This document shows, one piece after another, positions 9,679-18,930 of a stretch of 64,000 nt of DNA. The translations under genes and the position numbers were made by a program. How positions within the stretch are numbered: the first letter of the stretch is position 1; every line of letters begins with the position of its first letter. Below the pieces are notes generated by a model. It was not told where the DNA came from. It did no database searches and was given only the letters and a program-made list of their open reading frames with translations. The stretch is from JBCBSS01 sp039819065 (GTDB lineage Bacteria > Bacteroidota > Bacteroidia > Cytophagales > Cyclobacteriaceae): assembly GCA_039819065.1 (NCBI GenBank), contig JBCBSS010000014.1:16634-80633 (forward strand), written 5' to 3'.

Positions 9679-10033
9679 TCTCAGTTCTGATCGAATCGAC
9701 CTCTATTAACTATAGCCTTTGTACAAGAGGCTGATCTTAGTGGCGACCTAATAGGTCATCGGCTTTCCGTTTAAACGAGAAGCAATCGACTAAGTTGAGC
9801 CTAGTTATAATATTAGTCTGATATTGGCTGGATATATTTTAAGCTTTCTGGCAAAAAAAGAATATTTATAGGTTTAGAAAGATTAATCATATAAAATTCA
9901 TGTAATTGCCCTCTAGCTCTCGATATGACGGTTTATGAAATGCGCCTTGGTTGCTTAAACGAAATATTAAAGCTATTTTGAGGTGTTTTTGGATGAATAT
10001 AATTCAATTACTGGTAAGCGCTAAAGATACTCG
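9679..10033. other. 355-base intergenic region between cyclase and transporter fusion
   Basis: Spacer between two divergent genes. A 13-base palindrome (GACCT-AAT-AGGTC, 9745-9757) lies 67 bases before the cyclase start and is a possible operator. The remainder is AT-rich and shows no gene or RNA. No clean TAnnTTTG element was found for the rightward operon. Confidence 0.5.
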
Positions 10034-13000
10034 GTGAAGGAAACTATACTTAGAATTCTAAATGTGGAGCCGCAAGAGTCCGGGCGGGTCTTTATGCTCC
10101 TGATTCTGGGCTTTTTCATGGGTATCTTTTTGGCCACATTCTCTGTGGCTGCATCTTCCCTATTTATAGACAGCTCACCTGATGAATTGCCTGTAGCTAT
10201 ACTGTCATCTGGAGTACTTGGTATTGTAGCTACTTCTATCTACAACTACTTTCAAAGCAAGATCAGATTCAGCTGGTTAGCTTCCATTTCGTTGATATTG
10301 ATCACTGTTTTGGCTGCTGGCTTAGAGATGGGTCTCGAACGGGCATCAGATCCCAAGCCATTCTATTTCGCCGCTTTCATTTGCATTCTTCCCTTTAGTT
10401 ATATCATGCTCCTGATCTTCTGGGGTATTTTCGGAAGGCTGTTTAACCTAAGGCAATCGAAAAGGATCATCGGTAGTATAGATACAGGTCAATTGGTAGC
10501 TTCAATTATTGCCTTATTCTCTATTCCACTAATTCTGCGTAACGAGGCTTTCAAAACTACCGACCTATTCACTATCAGCCTTTCATGTGTAATAGGCTAC
10601 TTAGTCGTACTACTCTTTATATCTAATAGATTCCGTTTCAAAGAGTCCAACGTGGAAGAGGGAAAGCGCGCAAAGAACAGGCTATCCTACGTTAATTTAA
10701 TCAAGAACAAATACATGGGGCTGATGGCCTTGTTCATCGTAATTTCGATGGTTACCGTCACCTTTATCGATTATTCTTTCCTGACTGCAACCAGTGAGCA
10801 GTTTGAAGCAAAGGAATTGGCGAACTTCTTGAGTCTTTTCGAAGCGGCAGTAGTTGTTTTCAGTTTCCTCTTCCAGACTTTCGTTACAGACAGAATCATT
10901 GCCCTTTATGGTCTTCGAGTTGCCCTTATCATCAATCCAATCCTAATCGTAATTCTTACCGGTATTACGCTCATTATTGGCCTTACCTTCGGTTACACAA
11001 AAGAAGATAATGACTTCTTCTTGTTCTTCCTGCTGTTCATAGCCATGAGCAAACTGTTCGTGGATTCCCTCAAGGATGCTTTGGATGGGCCTTCTTTCAA
11101 GCTGTATTTTTTGCCGGTCAGCAGCGACATACGGTTCGATGTACAAACCAAGATAGAAGGTGTGATTACAGCTTTTGCCGGACTTATTGCTGGTGGGCTC
11201 ATTTTGCTCATTAGCAACATAGGAATATTCGGACTGATCTACATTACCGTATTCACACTACCGTTGCTAGGGCTGTGGTACTGGACTACTAATAGAATGC
11301 ATCACAGCTACAAGGACACTTTGAGGGAAACACTCGAGTCCAACAAAGATGAAAAGAAGTCTGAGAGGCAATATGCGATCGACCGCGTTTTGGAGAATGA
11401 GATCAACAGTGGTACAGAGGAAAAAATACTCTACGGATTAAAACTGATGGAGAAGTTGGAGCCTGCCATGTTTGAAACCTCTATTGTGAAATTCCTCGAC
11501 AGTCGGTCTCTTAAAATAAGAGATTATGCCAAGAGCAAGGTCAAGACTTTAGATGTCGACTTTGATCGCAATAACGAGGAAGTACAGCGGCTGGCTTTCG
11601 ACGCAAAAGATTATGTAGAGGATAGCGAGATCATCTCCGTATCATCTGACAAACTTTGGAAACTCAGCAAATCAATAAAAAGAGAAGACCGGATTTTGGC
11701 GGCCAAGTTATTGAGAAGGCTGACTGAGCAAAAAAATATCTTTGTTCTACTTGAACTACTACGCGACGCAGACCCGAAAGTCAGGAAAACCGCCATAGTC
11801 ACGGCCAGAAAGGTCAAGAAGCCAGAAACCTGGGGTATTCTAATAGAACTGCTCAACTCCCCTACTTTCAATCATGCTGCTTCAGAAGCACTGCGCCAGA
11901 GTGGCGAAGAGATACTGCCATACCTGGAAACCGCCTTCCACAAATCTGGACAGACCTACCAGGTGATGCTAAGGATTGTGCAAATCATTGGTAGAATTGG
12001 CGGGCCTCAGGCTATGCAATTACTGTGGAAAAAAATCGACTATCCCGACAGGAAAATTGTACGTCAAATTCTGCTTTCATTCCGGTATTTCAACTACCAA
12101 GCCAAAGACACGGAGATACAAAAGTTGACCGACTTACTGGAAGAAGAGATTGCCAAATCGCTTTGGAACTTGACCTCCCTGACAGAAATACCAAAGGAAG
12201 ATCATTTTCATTACTTAAGAGAGGCCATTCACCAGGAAGTACTGGACAACTTCGATCAAATATTCATCCTGCTTTCAATTATCTATGATCCTCAGTCAGT
12301 ACAGCTTGTAAGAGAAAATGTTGAGAGTGAAACAGAGGATGGTACCGCTTTCGCCCTGGAACTGTTGGATATCTTCCTTGCCCCGGAGTTGAAACCCAAG
12401 CTTTTCCCATTGTTTGACGATATTTCTGTAGCTGAGAAACTCAGACAGCTCCAAGTGCATTTTCCAAGGCAACAGTATGAGCTTCATGAAACACTGAATT
12501 TCTTACTCAACAGGAATTTCAACCAAACCAACCGATGGACCAAGGCATGCGTACTTCACGCTATTGCTTTCATGAATGATTTTGGTGTGACGCGTCCACT
12601 GATTGCCCAAATGTTCAACCCGGACAGATTCCTTCAAGAAACAGCCAGTTGGGTAATCTATCATAAAGACCCGCCAACATTTACCAAGGTTTCAAAAAGA
12701 CTTTCTGAAGAGGATCGCAGATTCCTGGTAGACTCCATTTCGAAGAACAGTTTAGAAGATGGCCTCGATGATGGTTTCTACTTAAACATTGAGATGGCCA
12801 TGCTTTTCAAGAAGATTCCGGTCTTCGCCAACATCAAGGGGACACTGATTTGCAATTTGGTGGATAAGATGAATACCATCAACTTGGAAAAATATGATCA
12901 GATAACCCTGGATATTAATGAAGATAACAAACCTATTTTTATCATTGCGGAAGGTTTGGTAAGCCTTAGGGATGGAGAGGTTGAAAAAGGTAAACTGAAA

Positions 13001-13204
13001 GAAAGGGAGTTATTCGGAGAGCTATTTATCATGGGCTCCGGATTGGAGGTTTCCACCATCAAAGCTTTAGAGAGAACAGTTATATTTGAGATCAACACAA
13101 ACGATTTCTATACAGTGATGGCTGACGATCACGAACTCGCACATGAATTCATCAATAATGTGAGTATGAACCTCGTCGCTGAAACCATCAACGAATTAAA
13201 ATGA
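10034..13204 (+). CDS. NTT/MFS-like transporter fused to HEAT repeats and a cyclic-nucleotide-binding-like domain
   Basis: A 1056-residue fusion. Residues about 18-425 form a 12-helix transporter resembling the ATP/ADP translocase (NTT) branch of the MFS, including an FGRLFNLRQSKRIIGSIDTGQ loop. Residues about 440-900 are helical HEAT-like repeats (AAKLLRRL, DADPKVRKTAI). Residues about 925-1050 resemble a cyclic-nucleotide-binding domain (FIIAEGLVSLRDGE, LFGEL, IKALERTVIFEI). In the phosphate-binding cassette the conserved Arg that contacts the cyclic phosphate is replaced by E1005, so classical cAMP binding is doubtful. Such transporter-HEAT-CNMP fusions are known in bacteria, to my recollection, but their substrates are not settled. 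The start is GTG. The TIR-like gene begins 17 bases downstream, suggesting one operon. Confidence 0.8.
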   Translation: MKETILRILNVEPQESGRVFMLLILGFFMGIFLATFSVAASSLFIDSSPDELPVAILSSGVLGIVATSIYNYFQSKIRFSWLASISLILITVLAAGLEMGLERASDPKPFYFAAFICILPFSYIMLLIFWGIFGRLFNLRQSKRIIGSIDTGQLVASIIALFSIPLILRNEAFKTTDLFTISLSCVIGYLVVLLFISNRFRFKESNVEEGKRAKNRLSYVNLIKNKYMGLMALFIVISMVTVTFIDYSFLTATSEQFEAKELANFLSLFEAAVVVFSFLFQTFVTDRIIALYGLRVALIINPILIVILTGITLIIGLTFGYTKEDNDFFLFFLLFIAMSKLFVDSLKDALDGPSFKLYFLPVSSDIRFDVQTKIEGVITAFAGLIAGGLILLISNIGIFGLIYITVFTLPLLGLWYWTTNRMHHSYKDTLRETLESNKDEKKSERQYAIDRVLENEINSGTEEKILYGLKLMEKLEPAMFETSIVKFLDSRSLKIRDYAKSKVKTLDVDFDRNNEEVQRLAFDAKDYVEDSEIISVSSDKLWKLSKSIKREDRILAAKLLRRLTEQKNIFVLLELLRDADPKVRKTAIVTARKVKKPETWGILIELLNSPTFNHAASEALRQSGEEILPYLETAFHKSGQTYQVMLRIVQIIGRIGGPQAMQLLWKKIDYPDRKIVRQILLSFRYFNYQAKDTEIQKLTDLLEEEIAKSLWNLTSLTEIPKEDHFHYLREAIHQEVLDNFDQIFILLSIIYDPQSVQLVRENVESETEDGTAFALELLDIFLAPELKPKLFPLFDDISVAEKLRQLQVHFPRQQYELHETLNFLLNRNFNQTNRWTKACVLHAIAFMNDFGVTRPLIAQMFNPDRFLQETASWVIYHKDPPTFTKVSKRLSEEDRRFLVDSISKNSLEDGLDDGFYLNIEMAMLFKKIPVFANIKGTLICNLVDKMNTINLEKYDQITLDINEDNKPIFIIAEGLVSLRDGEVEKGKLKERELFGELFIMGSGLEVSTIKALERTVIFEINTNDFYTVMADDHELAHEFINNVSMNLVAETINELK

Positions 13205-13221
13205 ACACAAAACAAACCTGA

Positions 13222-14685
13222 ATGGCTATTGATATAGATGTACTAATTTCTTTTGCGGATCGAGATAATGAGAAACTCAAAGAAGGTGAGATTGGATGGG
13301 TTTCACACTTTAAGAAGTTTCTTGAGTTCTTGATGGTTCAGATATTAGGAGAAAAGCCTAACATCCTGCTCAAGCCAGATCACGATTCGCTGACCGGCTC
13401 TAACCTCGACCAGGTCGGTGTGCTGATATCGGTGCTTTCTCCGGAAATGATACAATCTGGCTCTTGCCTTGACCTGATAGAAGACTTCTACCAGGCATCT
13501 CAGAAAGGCAAAGTAATCAATAGACTCTTCAAGGTGCTTAAATCACCAATCCATATTGAGGATCAGCCACCTAGAATGAAGCCTCTCCTAGGGTACGAGC
13601 TATACCAAATAGACGACGCCACCGGTGAGATCAAAGAATTCGTAGAGTTTTTCAGCCCTGAGGCGGAAAGAAACTACTGGATGAAAATGGTTGATCTTGC
13701 CTATGATATCCATGAAGCGTTATTGTCTTTAAAAGAGAAGACCTCTGAGGCAGAAGTTAAGCCGTTATTCTCCAGGAAGTCCATTTATCTTGCTGAGACG
13801 GGGCATGACCTGATCGTGCAACGTAATATCATCAGGCGCGAATTGCAGAGGCACGGCTACAATATTCTACCCAACCAGACATTACCTACAAATGTGGTAG
13901 ACCTTGAACAACGCATTGAAGGTGATCTCGAGGAATGTAGTTTGTCAATCCACTTGATTGGAAGTGCTTACGGGGAAATACCTGAAGGCGGTAGCAAGTC
14001 AGTGGTGGATATTCAAAACCAGATGGCCTCAAATCGCAGTAAGGTGGTTAACGAAAAGATACGAGATCAATTTTCTCGATTAATATGGATATCTCCTAAC
14101 CTGCAAAACGCCAGTGAAAAGCAGCGAACGTTTGTGGAAAACATAAAGCGTGACATGTCCGCGCTTGAAGGGGCAGAGATTCTACAAACTCCTATAGAAG
14201 ACTTTAAAAATACCATTCGTGAAGAATTGATAGAGGTTGGTATCGACAAGAAGATGGGTTCTTCTCTACAGATAGATAACGATAAACCTACGGTCTATCT
14301 GGTTCATGATAGAATAGATGATTCCGAAGCCAGTCAAATTAAGCATCTAATCGAGAAAAGCGGGTTTAATGCCTGTATCCCAGCATTTGAAGGTGACCTG
14401 CTTTCCATGAGGCAAGTGCATATAGATAACTTGAAAAAATTTGACATTGCTATCATTTACTTTGGTAGGGTGAATGAGCAATGGGTTCGAATGAAAATGC
14501 TGGATATTCTCAAAGCACCGGGTTTTGGTCGTACCAAGCCCATTTTAGGCCAAGCTATAGTCGTCAAAGAAGGAAACATTCTGGTCAATAAGAACTATCG
14601 CAATCAGGATTTAACTATCATTGACGGTGATGACAATAAGATCAATGACTCTGTTAAGCAATTACTAGAAGAACTAAAGCCTTGA
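13222..14685 (+). CDS. Three-module TIR-like / DUF4062-like protein
   Basis: A soluble 487-residue protein with no signal or membrane segment. Three alpha/beta modules are visible. Module 1 (about 5-165) opens like a TIR domain (DVLISFADRD) and continues VGVLISVLSPEM. Module 2 (about 185-330) starts IYLAETGHDLIVQRNIIRREL and has SIHLIGSAYGEIPEGG, the pattern of DUF4062-type TIR relatives. Module 3 (about 345-465) has TVYLVHDRIDDSEA, then IAIIYFGRVNEQWVRMKM. In module 1 the usual WCxxE segment reads SCLDLIE, so the NADase glutamate is not at its normal place. It may act as a signalling adaptor rather than an enzyme. It lies 4 bases before the STAND ATPase, an arrangement typical of TIR-STAND conflict or signalling pairs. 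Confidence 0.72.
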   Translation: MAIDIDVLISFADRDNEKLKEGEIGWVSHFKKFLEFLMVQILGEKPNILLKPDHDSLTGSNLDQVGVLISVLSPEMIQSGSCLDLIEDFYQASQKGKVINRLFKVLKSPIHIEDQPPRMKPLLGYELYQIDDATGEIKEFVEFFSPEAERNYWMKMVDLAYDIHEALLSLKEKTSEAEVKPLFSRKSIYLAETGHDLIVQRNIIRRELQRHGYNILPNQTLPTNVVDLEQRIEGDLEECSLSIHLIGSAYGEIPEGGSKSVVDIQNQMASNRSKVVNEKIRDQFSRLIWISPNLQNASEKQRTFVENIKRDMSALEGAEILQTPIEDFKNTIREELIEVGIDKKMGSSLQIDNDKPTVYLVHDRIDDSEASQIKHLIEKSGFNACIPAFEGDLLSMRQVHIDNLKKFDIAIIYFGRVNEQWVRMKMLDILKAPGFGRTKPILGQAIVVKEGNILVNKNYRNQDLTIIDGDDNKINDSVKQLLEELKP

Positions 14686-14689
14686 GCTG

Positions 14690-17600
14690 ATGAAAGAGTT
14701 TGTTGAAACACACGTCGAGGCATCTGAATCTAACCCCTTCCCGGGTTTAAGGCCATTTACAATAGATGAGAGCCATTTGTTTTTTGGTAGAGAAGGCCAG
14801 AGTGACGAAGTGCTGGTCAAGCTTTCTAAAAATAGGTTTGTTGCTGTAATTGGTCCTTCAGGAAGTGGTAAGTCTTCATTTATCTATTGTGGCGTACTCC
14901 CTATTCTCTATGGAGGGTTTCTGACAGAAACAGGCCCCAATTGGGATGTGGTAGTAACAAGACCGGGTGTTGGGCCTATCGAGAATCTTGCCGAATCCTT
15001 ACTACAAACCGATCCATCCTACGTGGTGGCTGATGCAGAAGAGCAGAAAATCAAAAGGACAATCATCACAACACTCCTTAAAAGTAGCTCTCTTGGTCTA
15101 GTAGAAGCGATTCAACAGACTGCCAGAACGGAAGACAAGAACTATTTGATTCTTGTCGACCAATTCGAAGAGTTATTCAGATTCAAAGACAGTAAAGACC
15201 GTCAATCGGTCAATGAAACTTTGGCCTTTGTTAACCTGCTTAATGAAGCCAGCAACTATCCAGACGCATCTATCTACGTTGCTATTACGATGCGCTCGGA
15301 TTTCATCGGGGATTGTGCCCAGTTTCCAGAGCTAACGAAGAAGATCAACGATAGCCACTACCTGATTCCTCAGCTTACGCGTGAGCAAAAAAGGCGCGCT
15401 ATAACCGGTCCGGTGGCGGTCGGAGGTGCGCATATCACCCAGCCACTCATACAACAACTGTTGAATGACCTTGGTGATAACCCTGACCAATTGCCGATAC
15501 TTCAGCACTCATTGATGAGAACCTGGAGTTATTGGGCAAGGCACCAAGAATATGAAGATGAGCCATTAGACCTGAAGCATTACGATGCCATTGGTACAAT
15601 GACAGAAGCTTTGTCATTGCACGCCAATGAAGCATACGATGAACTTAACGAAGATCAGAAGAGAATTTGTGAAGTCCTATTCAGGGCTATTACCGAAAAA
15701 CGTGGGGAGAACTTTGGTATCAGAAGACCTACAACGCTGGGCGATATAGCGGCCATAGCGGGGGTGGCAGAAGAAGACCTCATCAGTGTAATCGATAAGT
15801 TCAGGGAAGAAGGGCGTTCATTGGTCACACCGAATGCACTCATCCCACTTTCGTCAAACTCCATGATCGATATTTCCCATGAGAGTTTGATGCGTATATG
15901 GGTGAGGTTAAAGACATGGGTGGACGAAGAGGCCGATGCTGTCCAAATGTATTTGCGCCTGTCTGAAGCGGCCGCCATGTACCAGGTTGGAAAAGCCGGA
16001 CTCTGGAGACCACCTGACTTACAACTGGCACTTAACTGGCAAGTGAAGCACAACCCCACACTAGTTTGGGGGCAACGATATCACCCGGCATTTGAGCGTA
16101 CGATAGAATTTCTCGAATACTCCAAAAAAGAATTTGAGACCGAGCAGCAGATCAAAGAGTTGCAGCAGAAGAGAGCACTTAAACGGGCTCGAGTAACTGC
16201 GCTGATTCTAGGTGCTGCGACTGTGATCAGTATTGCGTTTCTATTATACGCATTTGTGGAAAGAGCTAATGCTAACAGGGAAAGAGACAATGCGATTGTA
16301 CAACAAACCAGAGCGGATTCGCTTAAGCTCGTCGCTTTCGATCAAAGAGAGTTAGCTGTAGTACGTCAAAAAGAAGCTGAAGAGGCTCGTGACCAAGCAG
16401 ATAGTGCCAAGAATGAAGCTGTGCGCGCTTTAACACTGGCAGAAGAACGTAGAATACAGGCGGAGCAAGCAGAGTCGAGAGCTAAAGCCGGTGAAGCTGC
16501 AGCTAATTTTCAAAAGCTTGTGGCGGATACTGCCAAACTAAAGGCTCAGGAAAATGAGCGGCTTGCTAAACAACAAACCCAGATCGCACAGGAACAAAAA
16601 GAACTAGCCGATAGACTAAGGTATCTCGCCATTTCCAAAGCCATGGCGATCAAATCGACTCAGATTGAAGAAGGGAACTTGAAGGGATTGTTAGCCCAAC
16701 AAGCCTATGTATTCAATAAGGAATATGACGGTTATTCCTACGACAATGATGTTTATGACGGTCTTTATTACGCCATAAAAACACTTGGAGATCCTTTGGT
16801 GAATAACCTTGACGGTCACCCTAAATCCGTAAGGTCTCTAGTCGCCAACCCTAACGGTAACTATCTGTATTCTGCCGGTTCTGAGGGTAAAATTCTGCGT
16901 TGGAAGGTAGAAGGTGCCCAAAGGGTAGCAGATACTATCGCTATGGTACGTGACAACCACGTGCTACGCGCTTTGGCCATTGACGAGAATAACAAATGGT
17001 TAGCCGCCGGTGGTGAAATTGCCATCAAAGGAAGTGATGCATCAATAGTCGAAGTGTATGATTTAAGTTCACCTGGTTCAAAGCCTACCATATTGCGAGG
17101 TTACAACCGCGAAGTATGGAACTTGATATTCACCAAAAACAACGATAAAGACGCCCTTATTTCTCTGGATAACCTTGGTAAGTCCATTAAGATGTCAGAT
17201 TTGACCACTGTCACGGAAGTGGCAGTTCCATCTGTCAGGCTTAATGAAATAGCGCTGAGCTACGATGGCAAATGGTTAATAGGAGCTGGTAGTGATGGGA
17301 AAATCTATATGTATGACGTAGCTAATGGCTTCGAAGAGTCAGAGATATTTGACAACGGTGAGAATATCCTTGCCATTGCCTTCAGCAACAAGAGCTACCG
17401 ATTTGCCATCGGCGACCAACGAGGTGGCGTAAAAGTGCTGGAATTATCAAACCAGCAGCCATTATCCTTTATAGGACACAAATCACAAATTGACGATATT
17501 AAATTCAGCAACGACGACCAGTTCCTGGCTACCGCGAGTAAGGATAAGAGCGTAAGACTGTGGAATCTTGATAAACCCAATGAACAGCCTATCACACTAA

Positions 17601-17833
17601 GAGATCACCCTGATTGGGTTTGGACTATCGCTTTTAGTCCGGACAACCAACAGATTCTGGCAGGTACACAAGAAAGGATCATCAGAGCGTGGCCTACCCA
17701 GATAGAAACTATGTCAGACAAAATATGTGGTAAGATAAGTGAAAATTTCTCGCAGGATCAGTGGGACGTATATGTGGCGGAAGACCTGGACTACCAGGTC
17801 ACTTGTGAAAATTTGCCTGCGAATAATAAGTAG
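14690..17833 (+). CDS. Membrane-anchored nSTAND1 ATPase with coiled coil and WD40 propeller
   Basis: A 1047-residue protein. Residues 15-40 carry the nSTAND1 entry motif NPFPGLRPF...FFGRE. Walker A is GPSGSGKSS (55-63) and Walker B is LILVDQFEELF (153-163). Winged-helix-like regions follow to about 430 (LPILQHSLMRTW, ISHESLMRIWVRL). One membrane helix lies at about 501-523, preceded by basic residues, so the N-terminus should be cytoplasmic and everything after it periplasmic. Residues about 530-665 form an Ala/Glu/Gln-rich coiled coil, and about 690-1010 a WD40 propeller (SVRLWNL, WTIAFSPDNQQ). STAND ATPases are ligand-triggered switches; the membrane anchor and periplasmic propeller are not typical of cytoplasmic anti-phage Avs proteins. 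The next gene begins 1 base after its stop. Confidence 0.88.
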   Translation: MKEFVETHVEASESNPFPGLRPFTIDESHLFFGREGQSDEVLVKLSKNRFVAVIGPSGSGKSSFIYCGVLPILYGGFLTETGPNWDVVVTRPGVGPIENLAESLLQTDPSYVVADAEEQKIKRTIITTLLKSSSLGLVEAIQQTARTEDKNYLILVDQFEELFRFKDSKDRQSVNETLAFVNLLNEASNYPDASIYVAITMRSDFIGDCAQFPELTKKINDSHYLIPQLTREQKRRAITGPVAVGGAHITQPLIQQLLNDLGDNPDQLPILQHSLMRTWSYWARHQEYEDEPLDLKHYDAIGTMTEALSLHANEAYDELNEDQKRICEVLFRAITEKRGENFGIRRPTTLGDIAAIAGVAEEDLISVIDKFREEGRSLVTPNALIPLSSNSMIDISHESLMRIWVRLKTWVDEEADAVQMYLRLSEAAAMYQVGKAGLWRPPDLQLALNWQVKHNPTLVWGQRYHPAFERTIEFLEYSKKEFETEQQIKELQQKRALKRARVTALILGAATVISIAFLLYAFVERANANRERDNAIVQQTRADSLKLVAFDQRELAVVRQKEAEEARDQADSAKNEAVRALTLAEERRIQAEQAESRAKAGEAAANFQKLVADTAKLKAQENERLAKQQTQIAQEQKELADRLRYLAISKAMAIKSTQIEEGNLKGLLAQQAYVFNKEYDGYSYDNDVYDGLYYAIKTLGDPLVNNLDGHPKSVRSLVANPNGNYLYSAGSEGKILRWKVEGAQRVADTIAMVRDNHVLRALAIDENNKWLAAGGEIAIKGSDASIVEVYDLSSPGSKPTILRGYNREVWNLIFTKNNDKDALISLDNLGKSIKMSDLTTVTEVAVPSVRLNEIALSYDGKWLIGAGSDGKIYMYDVANGFEESEIFDNGENILAIAFSNKSYRFAIGDQRGGVKVLELSNQQPLSFIGHKSQIDDIKFSNDDQFLATASKDKSVRLWNLDKPNEQPITLRDHPDWVWTIAFSPDNQQILAGTQERIIRAWPTQIETMSDKICGKISENFSQDQWDVYVAEDLDYQVTCENLPANNK

Positions 17834-17834
17834 T

Positions 17835-18923
17835 ATGAACGTTAGTAAAGTCGTCTTTTTTAGGTTTCAGGCTGCCTTGGTTATTCTCATATTATGCACA
17901 CTGAGTGCAGGATATGGGCAAAATATCTGTACGCAAACGTTGCGTACTGCCAGAAACACCTATGAGCAAGGAAGGTTGCACGAATTGCCGGATATCCTTG
18001 CTTCTTGCTTGCGTAATGGATTTACAACTGAGGAAAAAGTAGAAGCATACAAGCTGCTGACCTTGGCTTACATCTATCTTGATGAGCCAGATAAGGCCGA
18101 TGAGTCTATGTTAAGTCTACTAAGGACTAACCCTGAATTTGCCATCAATGAAGCAGTTGATCCTGCTGAGTTCATCAACCTATACCGTACGTTTAGAACC
18201 AACCCTATCTTTAGTGTAGGCGGGGTGATAGGTCCAAACCTTACCGGAGTTAACTTAACCGAAGCCAACAGTACCAATGATTTAAATGGAAATGCAGGAA
18301 ACTTACCAGGCTCTTATGACTTGAATGTCGCTGCTCATATCGGCCTCGCTTTCGATTTTACGCTCACGGATAAGTTGAGCTTCGCGCCCGAGTTACATTA
18401 TTCTATACAGTCATTTAAGTTTTCTAACGACGCCATCACTACTATAATTAATACAGACGGAACAGTAATACCTTTTACCAACAATCAACTCACTGAAATA
18501 CAAAACAGGGTGGAGTTACCGCTTATGCTGCGTTACACCATTCTGAATAACAGATTTAAACCCTATGTAAGCTTCGGCTTCTCAGTGAACTACCTGATCA
18601 ATGCTAATATCAGAGCTGAACGCTTTGTCTTAGATAACCAGGACATTCGGGAGCGGACTATTGATGTGACTGACTTGAGGGAAAACCTGACGTTTTCTGC
18701 ATTAGTCGGAGCTGGCATTAAAATGAAGTTTAATCGGGGGCTGATTTTAGCCGGTGTGACTTACGCTTATGGCATCAATGATGTCACGGCATCAGAAAAT
18801 GCGTTTGTCGATCCGGAATTGGTTTTCAATTACAGGTATGTGGACAGTGTATTCAGTACCAACAGCTTAAGGCTATCCATTGGATATGTTGCACACATCT
18901 ACAATCCTAAAAAAAGAAGGTAA
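17835..18923 (+). CDS. Outer-membrane beta-barrel protein with N-terminal TPR-like segment
   Basis: A 362-residue exported protein. The signal peptide (ALVILILCTLSAGYGQ) is followed by helices with TPR character (YEQGRLHELPDIL, YKLLTLAYIYLDEPDKADES), then from about residue 125 by alternating amphipathic strands typical of PorT/OMP_b-brl barrels (LAFDFTLTDKLSFAPELHY, LRYTILNNRFKPYVSFGF). The ATG at 17835 is chosen; upstream in-frame codons lie inside the STAND gene and would hide the signal peptide. Only 1 base separates it from the STAND stop, so the two are almost certainly cotranscribed. The barrel would place an outer-membrane partner opposite the periplasmic propeller of the STAND protein. 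Its function is unknown. Confidence 0.8.
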   Translation: MNVSKVVFFRFQAALVILILCTLSAGYGQNICTQTLRTARNTYEQGRLHELPDILASCLRNGFTTEEKVEAYKLLTLAYIYLDEPDKADESMLSLLRTNPEFAINEAVDPAEFINLYRTFRTNPIFSVGGVIGPNLTGVNLTEANSTNDLNGNAGNLPGSYDLNVAAHIGLAFDFTLTDKLSFAPELHYSIQSFKFSNDAITTIINTDGTVIPFTNNQLTEIQNRVELPLMLRYTILNNRFKPYVSFGFSVNYLINANIRAERFVLDNQDIRERTIDVTDLRENLTFSALVGAGIKMKFNRGLILAGVTYAYGINDVTASENAFVDPELVFNYRYVDSVFSTNSLRLSIGYVAHIYNPKKRR

Positions 18924-18930
18924 ACGCTGA

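Noticed and set aside
15447..16059. Minus-strand open frames inside the STAND gene
   Set aside because: The plus frame has Walker motifs and continuous domains; the minus frames are shadows.
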